Assembly: GCF_002575655.3 (NCBI RefSeq)
Contig: NC_053040.3
Location: 351,111,267-351,175,266 of the forward strand
Source of the DNA: Aegilops tauschii subsp. strangulata
Taxonomy: Eukaryota; Streptophyta; Magnoliopsida; Poales; Poaceae
Length of the DNA stretch: 64,000 nucleotides
Direction: 5' to 3'
The notes beneath the pieces are model-generated. The model was not told the DNA's origin. It saw only the letters and a list, made by a program, of their open reading frames with translations, and made no database searches. Made by a program: the position numbers and the translations under genes. This document shows positions 45,484 to 55,745 of this stretch, one piece after another. Within the stretch, counting starts at the first letter, position 1. Each line of letters begins with the position of its first letter.

Positions 45484-47071
45484 TGATACGTCTCCAACGT
45501 ATCTATAATTTTTGATTGTTCCATGCTATTATATATTATGTTTTGGATGTTTAATGGGCTTATTTATACACTTTATATTATTTTTGGGACTAACCTATTA
45601 ACCGGAGGCCCAACCCAAATTGCTGTTTTTTTTGCCTATTTCAGTGTTTCAAAGGAAAAGGATATCAAACGGAGTCCAAACGGAATGAAACCTTCGGGAA
45701 TGTGATTTTTGGAACAAACGTGATCCAGAGGACTTGGAGTCCACGTAAAGCAATCAACGAGGAGAGCACGAGGCAGGGGGCGCGCCCACCTGCCCCAGGC
45801 GCGCTCTCCACCCTCGTGGGGCCCATGTTGCTCCACCGACGTACTTCTTCCTCCTATATATACCCATATACCCTGGAAACATCATATACGGAGCCAAAAC
45901 CCTATTTCCACCACGGCAACCTTCTGTACCCGTGAGATCCCATCTTGGGGCCTTTTCCGGCGCTCCGCCGGAGGGGGCATTGATCACGGAGGGCTTCTAC
46001 ATCAACACCATAGCCTCTCCGATGATGTGTGAGTAGTTTACTTCAGACCTTCGGGTCCATAGTTATTAGCTAGATGGCTTCTTCTCTCTCTTTGGATCTC
46101 AATACAAAGTTCTCCTCGATTCTCTTGGAGATCTATTCGATGTAATCTTCTTTTGCAGTGTGTTTGTCGAGATCCGATGAATTGTGGGTTTATGATCAAG
46201 TTTATCTATGAACAATATTTGTATCTCCTTTGAATTCTTTTATGTATGATTGGTTATCTTTGCAAGTCCCTTCGAATTATCAGTTTGGTTTGGCATACTA
46301 GATTGATCTTTCTTGCAATGGGAGAAGTGCTTAGCTTTGGGTTCAATCTTGCGGTGTCCTTTCCCAGTGACAGCAGGGGCAGCAAGGCACGTATTGTATT
46401 GTTGCCATCGAGGATAAAAAGATGGGATTTATATCATATTGCATGAGTTTATCCCTCTACATCATGTCATCTTGCTTAAAGCATTACTCTGTCCTTATGA
46501 ACTTAATACTCTAGATGCATGCTGGATAGCGGTCGATGTGTGGAGTAATAGTAGTAGACGCAGAATCGTTTCGGTCTACTTGTCGCGGACGTGATGCCTA
46601 TATACATGATAATACCTAGATATTCTCATAACTATGCTCAATTCTATCAATTGCTCGACAGTAATTCGTTTACCCACCGTAATACTTATGCTATCTTGAG
46701 AGAAGCCACTAGTGAAACCTATGGCCCCCGGGTCTATTTTCCATCATATTAGTTTCCCGACAACAAGCTATTTCTGGCGCCGTTTATTTTGCTTTATTTA
46801 CTTTTAGTCTTTATCATAAAAATACCAAAAATATTATATTATCTTCTCTATCACATCTCACTCTCGTAAGTGACCGTGAAGGGATTGACAACCTCTTTAT
46901 CGCGTTGGTTGCGAGGTTCTTATTTGTTTGTGTAGGTGCGTGGGACTCGAGCGTGGTCTCCAACTGGATTGATACCTTGGTTCTCAAAAACTGAGGGAAA
47001 TACTTATGCTACTTTACTGCATCACCCTTTCCTCTTCAAGGGAAAACCAACGCAGTGCTCAAGAGGTAGCA
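45484..47071 (+). repeat. 3' LTR of element 2
   Basis: 1588 bp, near-identical to the 5' LTR. Ends GGTAGCA before the GGAGG duplication. Confidence 0.92.
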
Positions 47072-47076
47072 GGAGG

Positions 47077-47760
47077 AACGGGCAGACCGGCAGGGGATGG
47101 CGGCGGCAGCCGCGATCTAGGGTTCGAGGGGGTGGGGCGGGTGGGGGACTGTGGAGGGGGGTGTTTGAGGGTACGCCGCGGCTACTGAAAATTTTAGTAA
47201 TGGTGGGTGGAGATGGTGGTGGACGAGGGAGGGCGACGGTTCAAATGCCTTGGCTACTGCAATTTTACTATAAGGTCGGTGCTGGAGGAGTGTGGGCGAC
47301 GGTTGAAGTACGGCAGCTACTAAAATTTGGGTAAAGGAATTGATGCGGGGCGGGAGTGCCCAAGATCGCGCACGGTCCAATAACAATATGCGTGTATGAT
47401 AATAAGGAAAAGTGGCGCGGAACCGCCGATTTTTGCAACGCTCAAGGCAGGTAGTTTGTTTTTATATTTCTAGCTAGCTGGTCTATCGCACACAGTCCGT
47501 CCTAATTTCCAAATAAACTTACCCGCCATTAGCTTGCACAGGTGGTGATTTTATAACGCACTTGCATCGCACACGGTTAAGCTAGTACCTCCACCCTTTG
47601 TTCGCGCTTGCGCGGTCGTGGTGATTTTACAGCGCACTTGCATCGCACACGATTGAGCCAGTACCTCCACCTTTGCTCGCGCTTGCGCAGGCGTGGTGAT
47701 TCACAACGCACTTGTATCGCACACGGTTAAGATATTATACCCGTGTTCATTGAGCGTCAT
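47077..47760. repeat. CACTA-internal region with CATCGCACACGGTTAAG repeats
   Basis: 47077-47340 is G-rich on the plus strand and lies upstream of the B3 gene, so it may hold its leader. 47560-47730 repeats a unit of about 80 bp (GTGGTGATTTTACAACGCAC, TTGCATCGCACACGGTTAAG, CGCTTGCGC) three times. Confidence 0.55.
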
Positions 47761-48940
47761 GAGAGTCTTCGCAGCAAAAAGAAACGTTAGAGAGGGTCAG
47801 AAGACAGCCACACCAGCATGTGGCCCAAATATATATGAGTGAAAACGGTGGTCGGTGATGTTCAAAATTCCAATGCACAACTTTGACCACGTGGGCTCAC
47901 GGTTTGGCGCGTCGTCGAAGATCGATGGGAGGGGCCAGAAGTCAAGAACCACCTGGAAGTGGCCAAATATATGTAGGAATATTGGGGATGTTTAGAACTT
48001 TAAATACATAATGGATAACTTTGGTGGCACCTGCCTCGCAAACCCGAAAGCACCCTTGGATATATCTATAATGACATAATGTCATACCTAGCTAGGATGC
48101 TTGGCCCACCACCTCCCACTTTGTGTCAGTGGGGCGGATGCACGTAATGATCGATACTTTGGTCATACATGCATGTCCCCATGACCTACCATAAGACGGA
48201 CCAATGAATCTATCGTTTGGTCAAACGACGGCTATTGTTGTCGATAAACTACTTGGGCCAATAGATTGAACCATCAAAAAAATTGCAAGAGAGGGACCAC
48301 AAAATCAACACCTCTTGCATGCGGCCCAAAATGATGTACGTTGGGAAGGGGTGATGTGTGTTTTCAATATAGAATAATGTACAATTTAGATGTGGTGCCT
48401 ACCTCTCGATCCAGACAAGAACCATGAAGGCAAGGTAGTTAAGGACGAGATACGCAGGGTATGATGTAGGTCAAACCCAGCAATCCGAGCATGTGGGAGG
48501 GAATCCTGACAATGCATGAGCTCAAGCTTTGGTTGAGCAACATGTGACGGTGACGGCCCTAACACGAACTAGGAGGAATACATTGGCCAACACATACCCC
48601 TCATTATCGGTCAAAGGGATGATATTTATACACTCGGGGAGCCCACAGATATGCGTGTCGTCACAAAAAACCGCGCAAGGGAGGCGTGGTCGATCAGAAG
48701 ACCCCATATACACTGCATGCCTCTCGAAAATATGTATGGGTATGGTGGTGTGTGATGTGTTTAAATCCCGAATGCACAACTTCGATGGGCCACCAACTAT
48801 ATTACAAACCTGACACCATACCCGACTCCAGGCCTGGTTCAATACGTACGATGTCCGTTTCCCAACTTCGAGGCGACGGCCGGGGGGGGGGGTCGTCCCA
48901 CGCATGCGCTCAAACTTTATTTGGTCTAGCATGGGACACA
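47761..48940. other. repeat-derived region, no gene
   Basis: Contains two diverged copies of a segment with CCAAATATAT and GATGTTCAAAATTCC words (about 47830 and 47960). At 48590-48740 lies a unit with CTCGGGGAGCCCACAGATAT that recurs at 49490-49650. No coding frame is supported. Confidence 0.45.
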
Positions 48941-49437
48941 TCTATATCTATATCTATACCCCTATATAGAGTGCGAATAACTTTGAAAGTTGGTCGTTGG
49001 ATGAAGCCAATCCGACGGTACAGAGATGGCAAACCCGAGCACTACTGGCCGTTGGATATCATCTACATTCCACCAGATTCTGCCACATGTACAATCTAGA
49101 AGACTCAATGGTTGAACTTAAGCATAATGCACAAACCTCAAGACACAAGCACTTCTCCTTTGTTCTAGAATATTCCATATCTTAATTGCCCAAACTTTTT
49201 TTTCTAAATGAATTGTCACTTTTTGTTTTTACTTTATGCTTTACAATGCATAGTTCCATGAATCTTAAAATAGATTTTTTTTATAAAACTAATTGATTTT
49301 GGATGAGATGAACTATAAGAATTAAACGAACATCTACATCATGCATATATGACTCAAAGCTTACATGCTATAGTGTGGTATTTATTAATAATTTGGTTAC
49401 CAAATCTCATGCGTGCAATGCACGTGTACCTTACTAG
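48941..49437 (+). mobile_element. non-autonomous Helitron, 497 bp
   Basis: Begins TCTATATCTATATC after an A. Ends with hairpin CGTGCA-A-TGCACG (49412-49424), nine bases, and CTAG before a T, the expected Helitron 3' structure and A/T insertion site. No Rep/helicase. The start could be one of the tandem TCTATA words at 48941, 48947 or 48953. Confidence 0.7.
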
Positions 49438-49639
49438 TATCAATAGGAAACCATCATGGTCAAACCCTTCTCGTTGTTGGGTCAAAGGGATAGATTGTGT
49501 TGGCCCCCCAAATTGTCGGTAAGGGATAGTATATATACCTCGGGGAGCCCACAGATATGTGTCGCGTCTATAAGCCGCACAAGGGAGACATGCTCGAGAA
49601 GAACACCCTGCCCCCTATACCCTGCATGCAACCTGAAAA
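49438..49639. repeat. diverged copy of the 48590-48740 unit
   Basis: CTCGGGGAGCCCACAGATAT followed by a CGCACAAGGGAG-like word and TGCATGCAACC, in the same order as at 48630-48725. Confidence 0.6.
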
Positions 49640-49801
49640 AGGTTTATATAATCGCCATGACAGGTCAAGTCAATCATTCTTTAATTTTTTAGAGCAAAAA
49701 ATAACCCATAAAAACATAGTAGGTTTATATAATCCCCATGACAGGTCAAGTCAATCATTCTTTAAATTTTTAGAGCATAAAATAACCCATAAAAACATAG
49801 T
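49640..49801. repeat. 81-bp tandem duplication
   Basis: Copies 49640-49720 and 49721-49801, starting AGGTTTATATAATCGCCATG, with four or five differences. A third partial copy starts at 49829. Confidence 0.9.
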
Positions 49802-49851
49802 CTACAAAATAGAAAAATAAGGATCCCAAGGTTTATATAATTGCCATGATA

Positions 49852-49888
49852 GGTCACTATAGAGATATAATATATCTCTATAATGACC
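49852..49888. repeat. 37-nt near-perfect palindrome
   Basis: GGTCACTATAGAGATATA faces TATCTCTATAATGACC, with one or two mismatches. Joined to the third partial copy of the 81-bp repeat. Confidence 0.8.
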
Positions 49889-49918
49889 GTGTCATGGCAT
49901 TTAAATGAAGCTTGAGAT

Positions 49919-49985
49919 ATGCAACTTCCCACCGGGTCACCCATCCTTGGACTACTCCAGCCCGAGCACGCTTAACTTCTGCGTT
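49919..49985 (-). ncRNA. 5S rRNA-like segment (partial), as in Cassandra/5S-derived elements
   Basis: On the minus strand it reads AAGTTAAGCGTGCTCGGGC (box A region), GGAGTAGTCC, then GGATGGGTGACC (box C) and GGGAAGTTGC, in the order and spacing of plant 5S rRNA. The 5' third does not match, so it is not a functional 5S gene. 5S-derived promoters occur in Cassandra LTRs and some SINEs; which of these applies cannot be settled here. Confidence 0.7.
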
Positions 49986-50528
49986 CTATTCGACTAGGCT
50001 AGCGGACGGGAAGCCACTGCTTGTTGATAAGAATTGCCTCCTTGCCATTAAGGCGTTTCACGTTGGTCACCCTATGGGACCTACTCCCTCCTATCACACA
50101 CATTTGTGCTTTTAGAAACTGTGTGGGATATTTACATGGCTGGTGTGTCGCCGCTAGCCTTCAATGAGCACTGACACTAGTAGCGGGAAAACGATGGGAG
50201 AAGAGGCGGGAAACCGATGAGAGGAGTGGCGAGAAACGATAGCCTGTTTAGAAAACCTAGTAGAGAAGGAAGCGTGAGCTAGCACGACGCATGCGCACAG
50301 TGCTTACCCATGTACTGCATGTGCTGTCGAAAGGGCTCAGGATTGCCGTTCGATCTGGGAGCATCCAATGTTGCACACGTATGATCCGTGGGGTTTGGGT
50401 TCTGGCCAATCAGAATGCATGACTCAGATCACGCGCGCAGCAAGGGGGGAGGGGGCATCGGCCATGGTTTGGTAGGCACACGGCTTTCGTTAGTGAACCG
50501 TGTGCTATTTGAAAACATTTCGTGAGAA
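49986..50528. other. spacer between the 5S-like segment and the tandem array
   Basis: No gene. Includes three related words of the type GATGGGAGAAGAGGCGGGAA / GATGAGAGGAGTGGCGAGAA near 50190-50240. Confidence 0.4.
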
Positions 50529-52640
50529 GAATCTCGGTTTTTAAATCCCCATAAATCCAAAACTCACCCGAAAATCGTGAAACCTGGCATGGTGTCACGA
50601 CATGGCACATATATGTCGAGGAATTTTTTCGTCCATTTTGGCGCAAGTTTTATTACAAGCCTCTTACAAACCGGAGCTTCTCTCAAATAAGCCTCGTGGT
50701 TCCGATAGGGAAACGTGTCCCCCTTGTGGGCGAAACATAATCACTGCCTCTTTTCGCCTTGTATTTTCTTCTACGGGCAACATGGAACGACAGGATATCC
50801 GTGCTGAAATTTAAACTTATTCAGGGTTCGTTTGGCCTTTTTATACACTAATTGAGTTTACTAGGCATTTAATGTCCATAATTCAAATCTGAACTTCAAA
50901 TACATGCTCCAGTTCACCAAAATGGCTAGAAAATTTATACATGTGTCCTTGGGTGCATGTTTAGGTCCCATGCCAGGAATGGGAACGAATTACAACCGTA
51001 CCCGCGTCCTGGCTCATCCTCAAACATTTGGAATCTCGGTTTTTAAATCCCCATAAATCCTAAACTCACCAAAAAGTCATCAAAGGTGACATGGTGTCAC
51101 GTCATGGCACATATATATCATGGTAGAAACATTGTCCAATTTGGGCCAAGCTTTATTACAAACCTCTTACAAACCGGAGCTTCTCTCAAAGAAGCCTCGT
51201 GGTTCCGATAGGGAAACGTGTTCCCCTTGTGGGCGAAACGTAATCACTGCCTCTTTTCACCTTGTATTTTCTTCTACGGGCAACATGGAACAACAGGATA
51301 TCCGTGCTGAAATTTAAACTTATTCAGGGTTCGTTTGGCCTTTTTATACACTAATCGAGTTTCCTAGGCATTTAATGTCCATAATTCAAATCTGAACTAC
51401 AAATACATGCTCTAGTTCACCAAAATGGCTAGAAAATTTATACATGTGTCCTTGGGTGCATGTTTAGGTCCCATGCCAGGAATGGGAACGAATTACAACC
51501 GTACCGGTGTCCTGGCTCATCCTCAAACATTTCGAATCTCGGTTTTAAATCTCCATAAATCCAAAACTCACCAGAAAGTCATCAAAGGTAGCATGGTGTC
51601 ACGTCATGGCACATATATGTCGCGGTAAAAACATTGCCAATTTGGGCCAAGCTTTATTACAAACCACTTACAAACTGGAGTCTGTCACAAGAACCCTTGT
51701 GGTTTTGATAGGGAAACGTGTCCCCTTGTGGGCCAAACGATCATCGCTCCCTCTTCTAGCCTTGTATTTTCTTTTACACGCAACACGGAACAACGGGAGA
51801 TTCGCGCTGAACTTTGAAATTATTCAGGGCTCGTTTGACCTTTTTTACTCATTAATTGAGTTTTCTAGGCATTTAATGTCCATAATTCAAATCCGAACTA
51901 CAAATACATGCTCCAGTGCACCAAAATGGCTAGAAAAAACATACATGTTTCCTTGGGGTGCATGTTTAGGTCCCATGGAATGATTGGGAATGAATTCAAC
52001 CGTCTCGCCATCCTAGCTTGGCCACAAACATTGCGAATCTTGGTTTTTAAATCTCTATAAATCCAAAACTCACCAGGAAATAATGAAACTTGGCATGGTG
52101 TCACTACATGGTACATATAATTGTCCAATTTGGGCGAAGCTATATTACAAGCCTCTTACAAACCGGAGCCTGTCGCAACCCTCGTGCTTCTGGTAGGGAA
52201 ACATGCCGCTCTTGTGGGTGAAACGATAATCGCTGCCTCTTCTCGCCTTGAACTTTGTTTTCTACAAGCAACATAGAATAACAGGAGTGTCGTGCTGAAA
52301 TTTGAAACTGTTCAGGGTTGTTTGGCCATTGTATATATTACTAATTAAGTTTTCTATGCATTTAATGTAGTCCATAATTCAAATTTGAACTACAAGCACA
52401 TGCTCTAGTGAAGCAAAATGGGTGGGAAATCGTACATGTGTCATTGGGTGCATGTTTAGGTCTCATTTAAGGAATGGGAATGAATTACAAACTTGTCGTC
52501 ATCCTGAAACATTGAGAATCTCGGTTTTTAAATCCCAGTAAATCAAAAACTCACCCAAAAAACATGAAACTTGGCATGGTTTCATGACATGGCACATATA
52601 TGCCGTGGTAAAAAATCGTCCAGTTTGAGAAGAGGCGCAC
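50529..52640. repeat. tandem array of about 500-bp units (four full, one partial)
   Basis: Units begin at GAATCTCGGTTTTTAAAT at 50529, 51031, 51534, 52034 and 52516 (spacing 502, 503, 500, 482). The first two are most alike; the fourth is most diverged. Each contains TTACAAACCGGAGC, GATAGGGAAACGTGT and TTAATGTCCATAATTCAAAT. Short frames inside recur with the unit and are not genes. Confidence 0.92.
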
Positions 52641-52766
52641 ACATTAGTAGCCAACGAAGTCCTTTTTGAAATAAAAAGCTGACACATTAATATCGCAAAC
52701 GGTTGTATTATTTTAACCATGCCAAAATTTAACCATACTCGGTGGCGTGCGTGCAGCTATTTGATT

Positions 52767-52905
52767 AGACGGGACGAGCGCAAGAAGTCCGTCGTGCAGG
52801 CTCGACGGGACGTGTGCGAGCAGTCCGCCGCGCAGGCTCGACGGGACGCGTGCATCCTGTCGACCTCGCAGGCTCGACGGGACACGTGCGAGCAGCAAGG
52901 CCGCC
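52767..52905. repeat. 36-bp tandem repeat
   Basis: CAGGCTCGACGGGACGTGTG units at 52797, 52833 and 52869 plus a diverged first copy. Because 36 is a multiple of three, one frame reads QARRD repeats. Confidence 0.85.
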
Positions 52906-53278
52906 CATGCTCACCAAGAAGCGAGCTCTTTGACCTCCATGCACCAGCCGCCGCCCGCCTCGCTCACAACTTCTCCATTAATGGGTTAATTAAAGCACCT
53001 GGATGGAGTGTGTTTGCTTGTGATCCCATGGCAACATTTGCTTTGTTCGTGTTTTCAACTCGTATTCCGGCCTAATTTAAATTGCCACATAGGGCAGCGG
53101 ATAATACAACCACAAATAAAATGGCAATGGATAATACGGCGACAAATTTACAATGGCGCAGATAATAATTGTCTTACATATTCCGGTTAATTTAAAATGC
53201 CACATGCGGCAAAGCCCGGAAGACACGGGGGCAAGAGAAGAAGGAAATTGCAGACAACGATCTGGGTCGCTACTGTCT

Positions 53279-53876
53279 CTACTCATCGATGGATCGCCGA
53301 GCGACGACATCCTCCAGCTCCTTCTTCAATTCCTCACGACTTTGCTTGAAAGCAGCCATGTATTCCTCCACCTCCAGCGCGTGCTCAATCCGGAGCTTCC
53401 TCAAGCCACCCACAAGTTCCTCGACGACTGCTGTCAGCGTCATCCCCGAGGCACTGCTCTGCTCATGCAGCATCTTCCAGCCGGTGGCCTCCTCCTCCTT
53501 CTTGGCGAGCGCCTTGAGGAGCATCGCATTGTCACCCATGAGATGCTCGACGAGGCCGGTCGCCTTGTCAATCGAGGCACCGCTTGAGCAGCTTCATCAA
53601 GCCATCGACCAGCTCCTACTGCTTAGTGACGCCAGCGAGAGTGTCATCGTCACCGGCCAAGGACTTCAGGAACGCCAGCTCGTCGCAATGGCCGGCACCG
53701 CGAGTGCGCTTGTGAGAGCCCTTGCGTGCCCGTGAGAGCTCATTCGAGGGCTCCGCGGTGCGCTGCGACATCTCTGTTGCGGCTGCGGCTTCGCGGCGGG
53801 ACCTCTCTAGTGCTTCTGCGGCCTTGGTCTTTGTTGCCTGGTTATATGTCCACCCTAAACTCCTCCTACCGGTCAT
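53279..53876 (-). pseudogene. coiled-coil ORF of the CACTA-like element, broken
   Basis: Two pieces on the minus strand, 53876-53616 (MTGRRSLGWTYNQATKTKAA, then an Arg/Glu-rich helix and FLKSLAGDDDTLAGVTKQ) and 53539-53279 (MLLKALAKKEEEATGWKML to EELKKELEDVVARRSIDE). They are separated by a TAG and a frameshift but appear to belong to one protein of about 200 aa, almost wholly helical in its C-terminal half. It lies just inside the right end of the CACTA-like element and is transcribed in the same direction as the B3 gene, so it is probably the element's other gene. Function unknown. Confidence 0.5.
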
Positions 53877-53959
53877 GGTGGAACAACTTGACAGGAAAGA
53901 CCAGTTTTGTGGGCGATGAGGAGAGGAACTGTGAAGTAATTTTTGAGTGGATAGTTTTT

Positions 53960-54633
53960 ATAGCCCGGTGCTAAGTGTGAACACATATTAGTTTGGTAGG
54001 TGTGAACAGATTTGCAATTACTTATTGCGTTGTAATCTGTAATGTGACGAGAAACAAGGTCAAAATTTATTGATGGCTGAAGGTTGACCACGTGGTTGCT
54101 CGCCGTTGAGGCGGCCGCGGCGCGCTCTGCTCGTGTCCGTCCGAGTGTTTTGCTCGCCATTGAGGCGGCCGCGGCGTGCTCCGTTCATCCGAGTCGGCTG
54201 TTTGCCACCTATCACACAAATCTTGTTAAGTTGAACCATTTCTGTTGTGTTCCCTAATCGAAAACAGTTCGTCCGAGTGAACCATATGACATATACCACA
54301 CGCACCTTAATCTGGCTAACCGTTTCTGTTGCATTCCCTAATAGCAATAGTTCATCGGAGCAAACTGTATGCCATTTATCGCACACACATTGATATGGCT
54401 GCCCATTTCTGTTGTTCTACCTCATCGCAAACAGTTCGAATGGATTAACTGTGTGCCCTGCATCGCACATGCAACTAAAATCTGAACCGTGTTTGATGGC
54501 TCCGCCATCGCAAATGTTTTGCACCTTTTTTGACGGGTTTTTTTACATCCTCGTTTGCGATTAATGCATCGCACATAGTTTCGTGAAAGGGTCTCTGATC
54601 GTAGTGTCGCGTTAGCAGCATCCTGCAGTAGTG
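53960..54633. repeat. right subterminal region of the CACTA-like element
   Basis: Repeats CGTTGAGGCGGCCGCGGCG, then CATCGCAAACAGTTCG, CTGTGTGCC and ATCGCACACA words, and ends GTAGTGTCGCGTTAGC, GCAGTAGTG. Confidence 0.6.
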
Positions 54634-54738
54634 GTATTTTAATCCTGTCCACCTTACTAATGAACTGGTTCACCGAAATGATTTTCATATGCTAGTACAT
54701 GCTAGACCTGTTATGTGTTTGCTTGTTTCTTCTTTTAG

Positions 54739-55187
54739 AATGTTGATAGAATATTGTGGAAGAGTGCCTTATTAAGCAATGGTAAAGGAAGTAATGCAGA
54801 TAAGGTTCAGGATAGTGAGACATCCTTGTTGGTCTCCAACAAAGCTGATAAAATAGCTAAGGAAAACTATCTTGAAGACAGTGAGACAACCCCAAAGTCT
54901 TGTCTTGGTTTAGTGTTCGAGTTACTGGCCACTACCGCTGGCACAAGCTATTCAAAATCACTGTCTGAATCAGTTGGGTTTCTTGAGTCTCAACTACAAG
55001 CTGAAAGACATCGATCAGCTCTGCTGCGACAATAAGCCGAAGGACTGCGGAAGTCCCTGGAGCATTCAATGCATACTTTCTAGTGCAACAACAAGCGTTG
55101 GAGGATTTTAGCGCCAAATAGGACAAAGCTAATAAGCTTGCTAAGCTTATTGCCAGCATGGTGGATACCCAGGATAACATTTCTTGA
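54739..55187 (+). pseudogene. interrupted gene, terminal exon F
   Basis: Acceptor CTTTTAG at 54738, then VDRILWKSALLSNGKGSNAD, a Ser/Asp-rich linker and a coiled coil (GFLESQLQAERHRSALL). TAA at 55033-55035 ends the open frame, but coding similarity to itself continues (AEGLRKSLEHS, then in a shifted frame YFLVQQQALEDFS, a TAG and DKANKLAKLIASMVDTQD) to TGA 55185-55187. It belongs with exons C and D across the CACTA-like insertion; this link is inferred from splice phase, strand and gene-like composition. Confidence 0.5.
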
Positions 55188-55568
55188 GCTCTTCTGAAGT
55201 TGTTTCAGTTATGGACTTGTTTTGCTGCCGCGTTTATTTGCACGGGTGGCCAATTTAGACGGCCAATGTATGTAATATGTTGCTTTGTTCCCTATATTTG
55301 CACTGGTGGTGAACTTTGATGCCCAGTGGATGTAATATGTGTAATAGCTGTAATAGCCTAGCTTTAGTTTCTTGCTTATTTATTTCCCTATTGTCTTGTT
55401 TTGTTGTTTGCTTGTAGTCACTGCAGTTCTTTTTCCGCGTTTTTCTAGTGGCCACAATAACCTATTTTTATAACTAGGCCACAATAACCATGGCAACAAA
55501 GGACTGTTGTAACCATGGTCCTGCTACCTTTTGTAGTGACCATGGCCCTCCACGGGTTGTATGACCCA
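55188..55568. other. 3' flank of the interrupted gene
   Basis: Presumed 3' UTR. GGCCAATGTATGTAATATGT and CCCAGTGGATGTAATATGTG at about 55261 and 55322 form a short direct repeat. No gene. Confidence 0.4.
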
Positions 55569-55745
55569 TGGGCCTTCTACAGGCCGTAGGATCCGTGGGC
55601 CTTCTACGGGCCGTAGGATCCATGGGCCTTCTATGGGCCGTAGGATCCATGGTCCTTCTACGGGCCGTAGGATCCATGGGTCTTCTACGGGCCGTCTAAT
55701 CTATGGGCCTTCTACGGGCCGTACAATCGTTTCGCCAAACATGGG
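55569..55745. repeat. 30-bp tandem repeat, six copies
   Basis: TGGGCCTTCTACGGGCCGTA plus GGATCCA, repeated without gaps. The minus-strand frame reads PTARRR-type repeats. Confidence 0.9.

Larger units (their letters stand above)
40419..47071 (+). mobile_element. non-autonomous LTR retrotransposon 2 (6.65 kb)
   Basis: LTRs 40419-42009 and 45484-47071, start TGATACGTCTCC and end GGTAGCA, flanked by a perfect GGAGG duplication (40414-40418, 47072-47076). Primer-binding site TGGCGCCGTTGCCGGGG at 42021-42037; purine tract AAGTTTGGGGATGCT just before the 3' LTR. The LTRs are nearly identical, so it is younger than element 1. The internal region has one ORF and no gag-pol. It sits just upstream of the B3 gene. 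Confidence 0.93.
37197..54633 (-). mobile_element. CACTA-like element carrying B3 and coiled-coil genes
   Basis: The left end CAGTGCTATACAAACGG and the right end CCTGCAGTAGTG (reverse complement CACTACTGCAGG) are CACTA-like, followed inwards by many subterminal CGCACACAGTT / CATCGCAAACAGTTCG motifs at 37420-37830 and 54060-54600. A related ACCCCTTTC.ACGA word lies near both ends. No matching 3-bp duplication was found, and a second CACTA-like word at 54606 leaves the right boundary open. Without the nested retrotransposon and Helitron it would be about 10.3 kb. No transposase was recognised. Confidence 0.5.

Noticed and set aside
49919..49985. Functional 5S rRNA gene
   Set aside because: Only the A-to-C-box part matches; the 5' third is absent and there is no tandem 5S array.
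50529..52640. CRISPR-like regular repeat
   Set aside because: Units of about 500 bp without short repeats and unique spacers, in a plant nuclear context. It is a tandem array.
52713..53075. Two opposing frames over the 36-bp repeat
   Set aside because: Open only because the repeat length is a multiple of three.
54601..54606. CACTA terminus at 54606 instead of 54633
   Set aside because: Both fit a GTAGTG or CAGTAGTG end. I kept 54633 as outer limit because no 3-bp duplication supports either choice.
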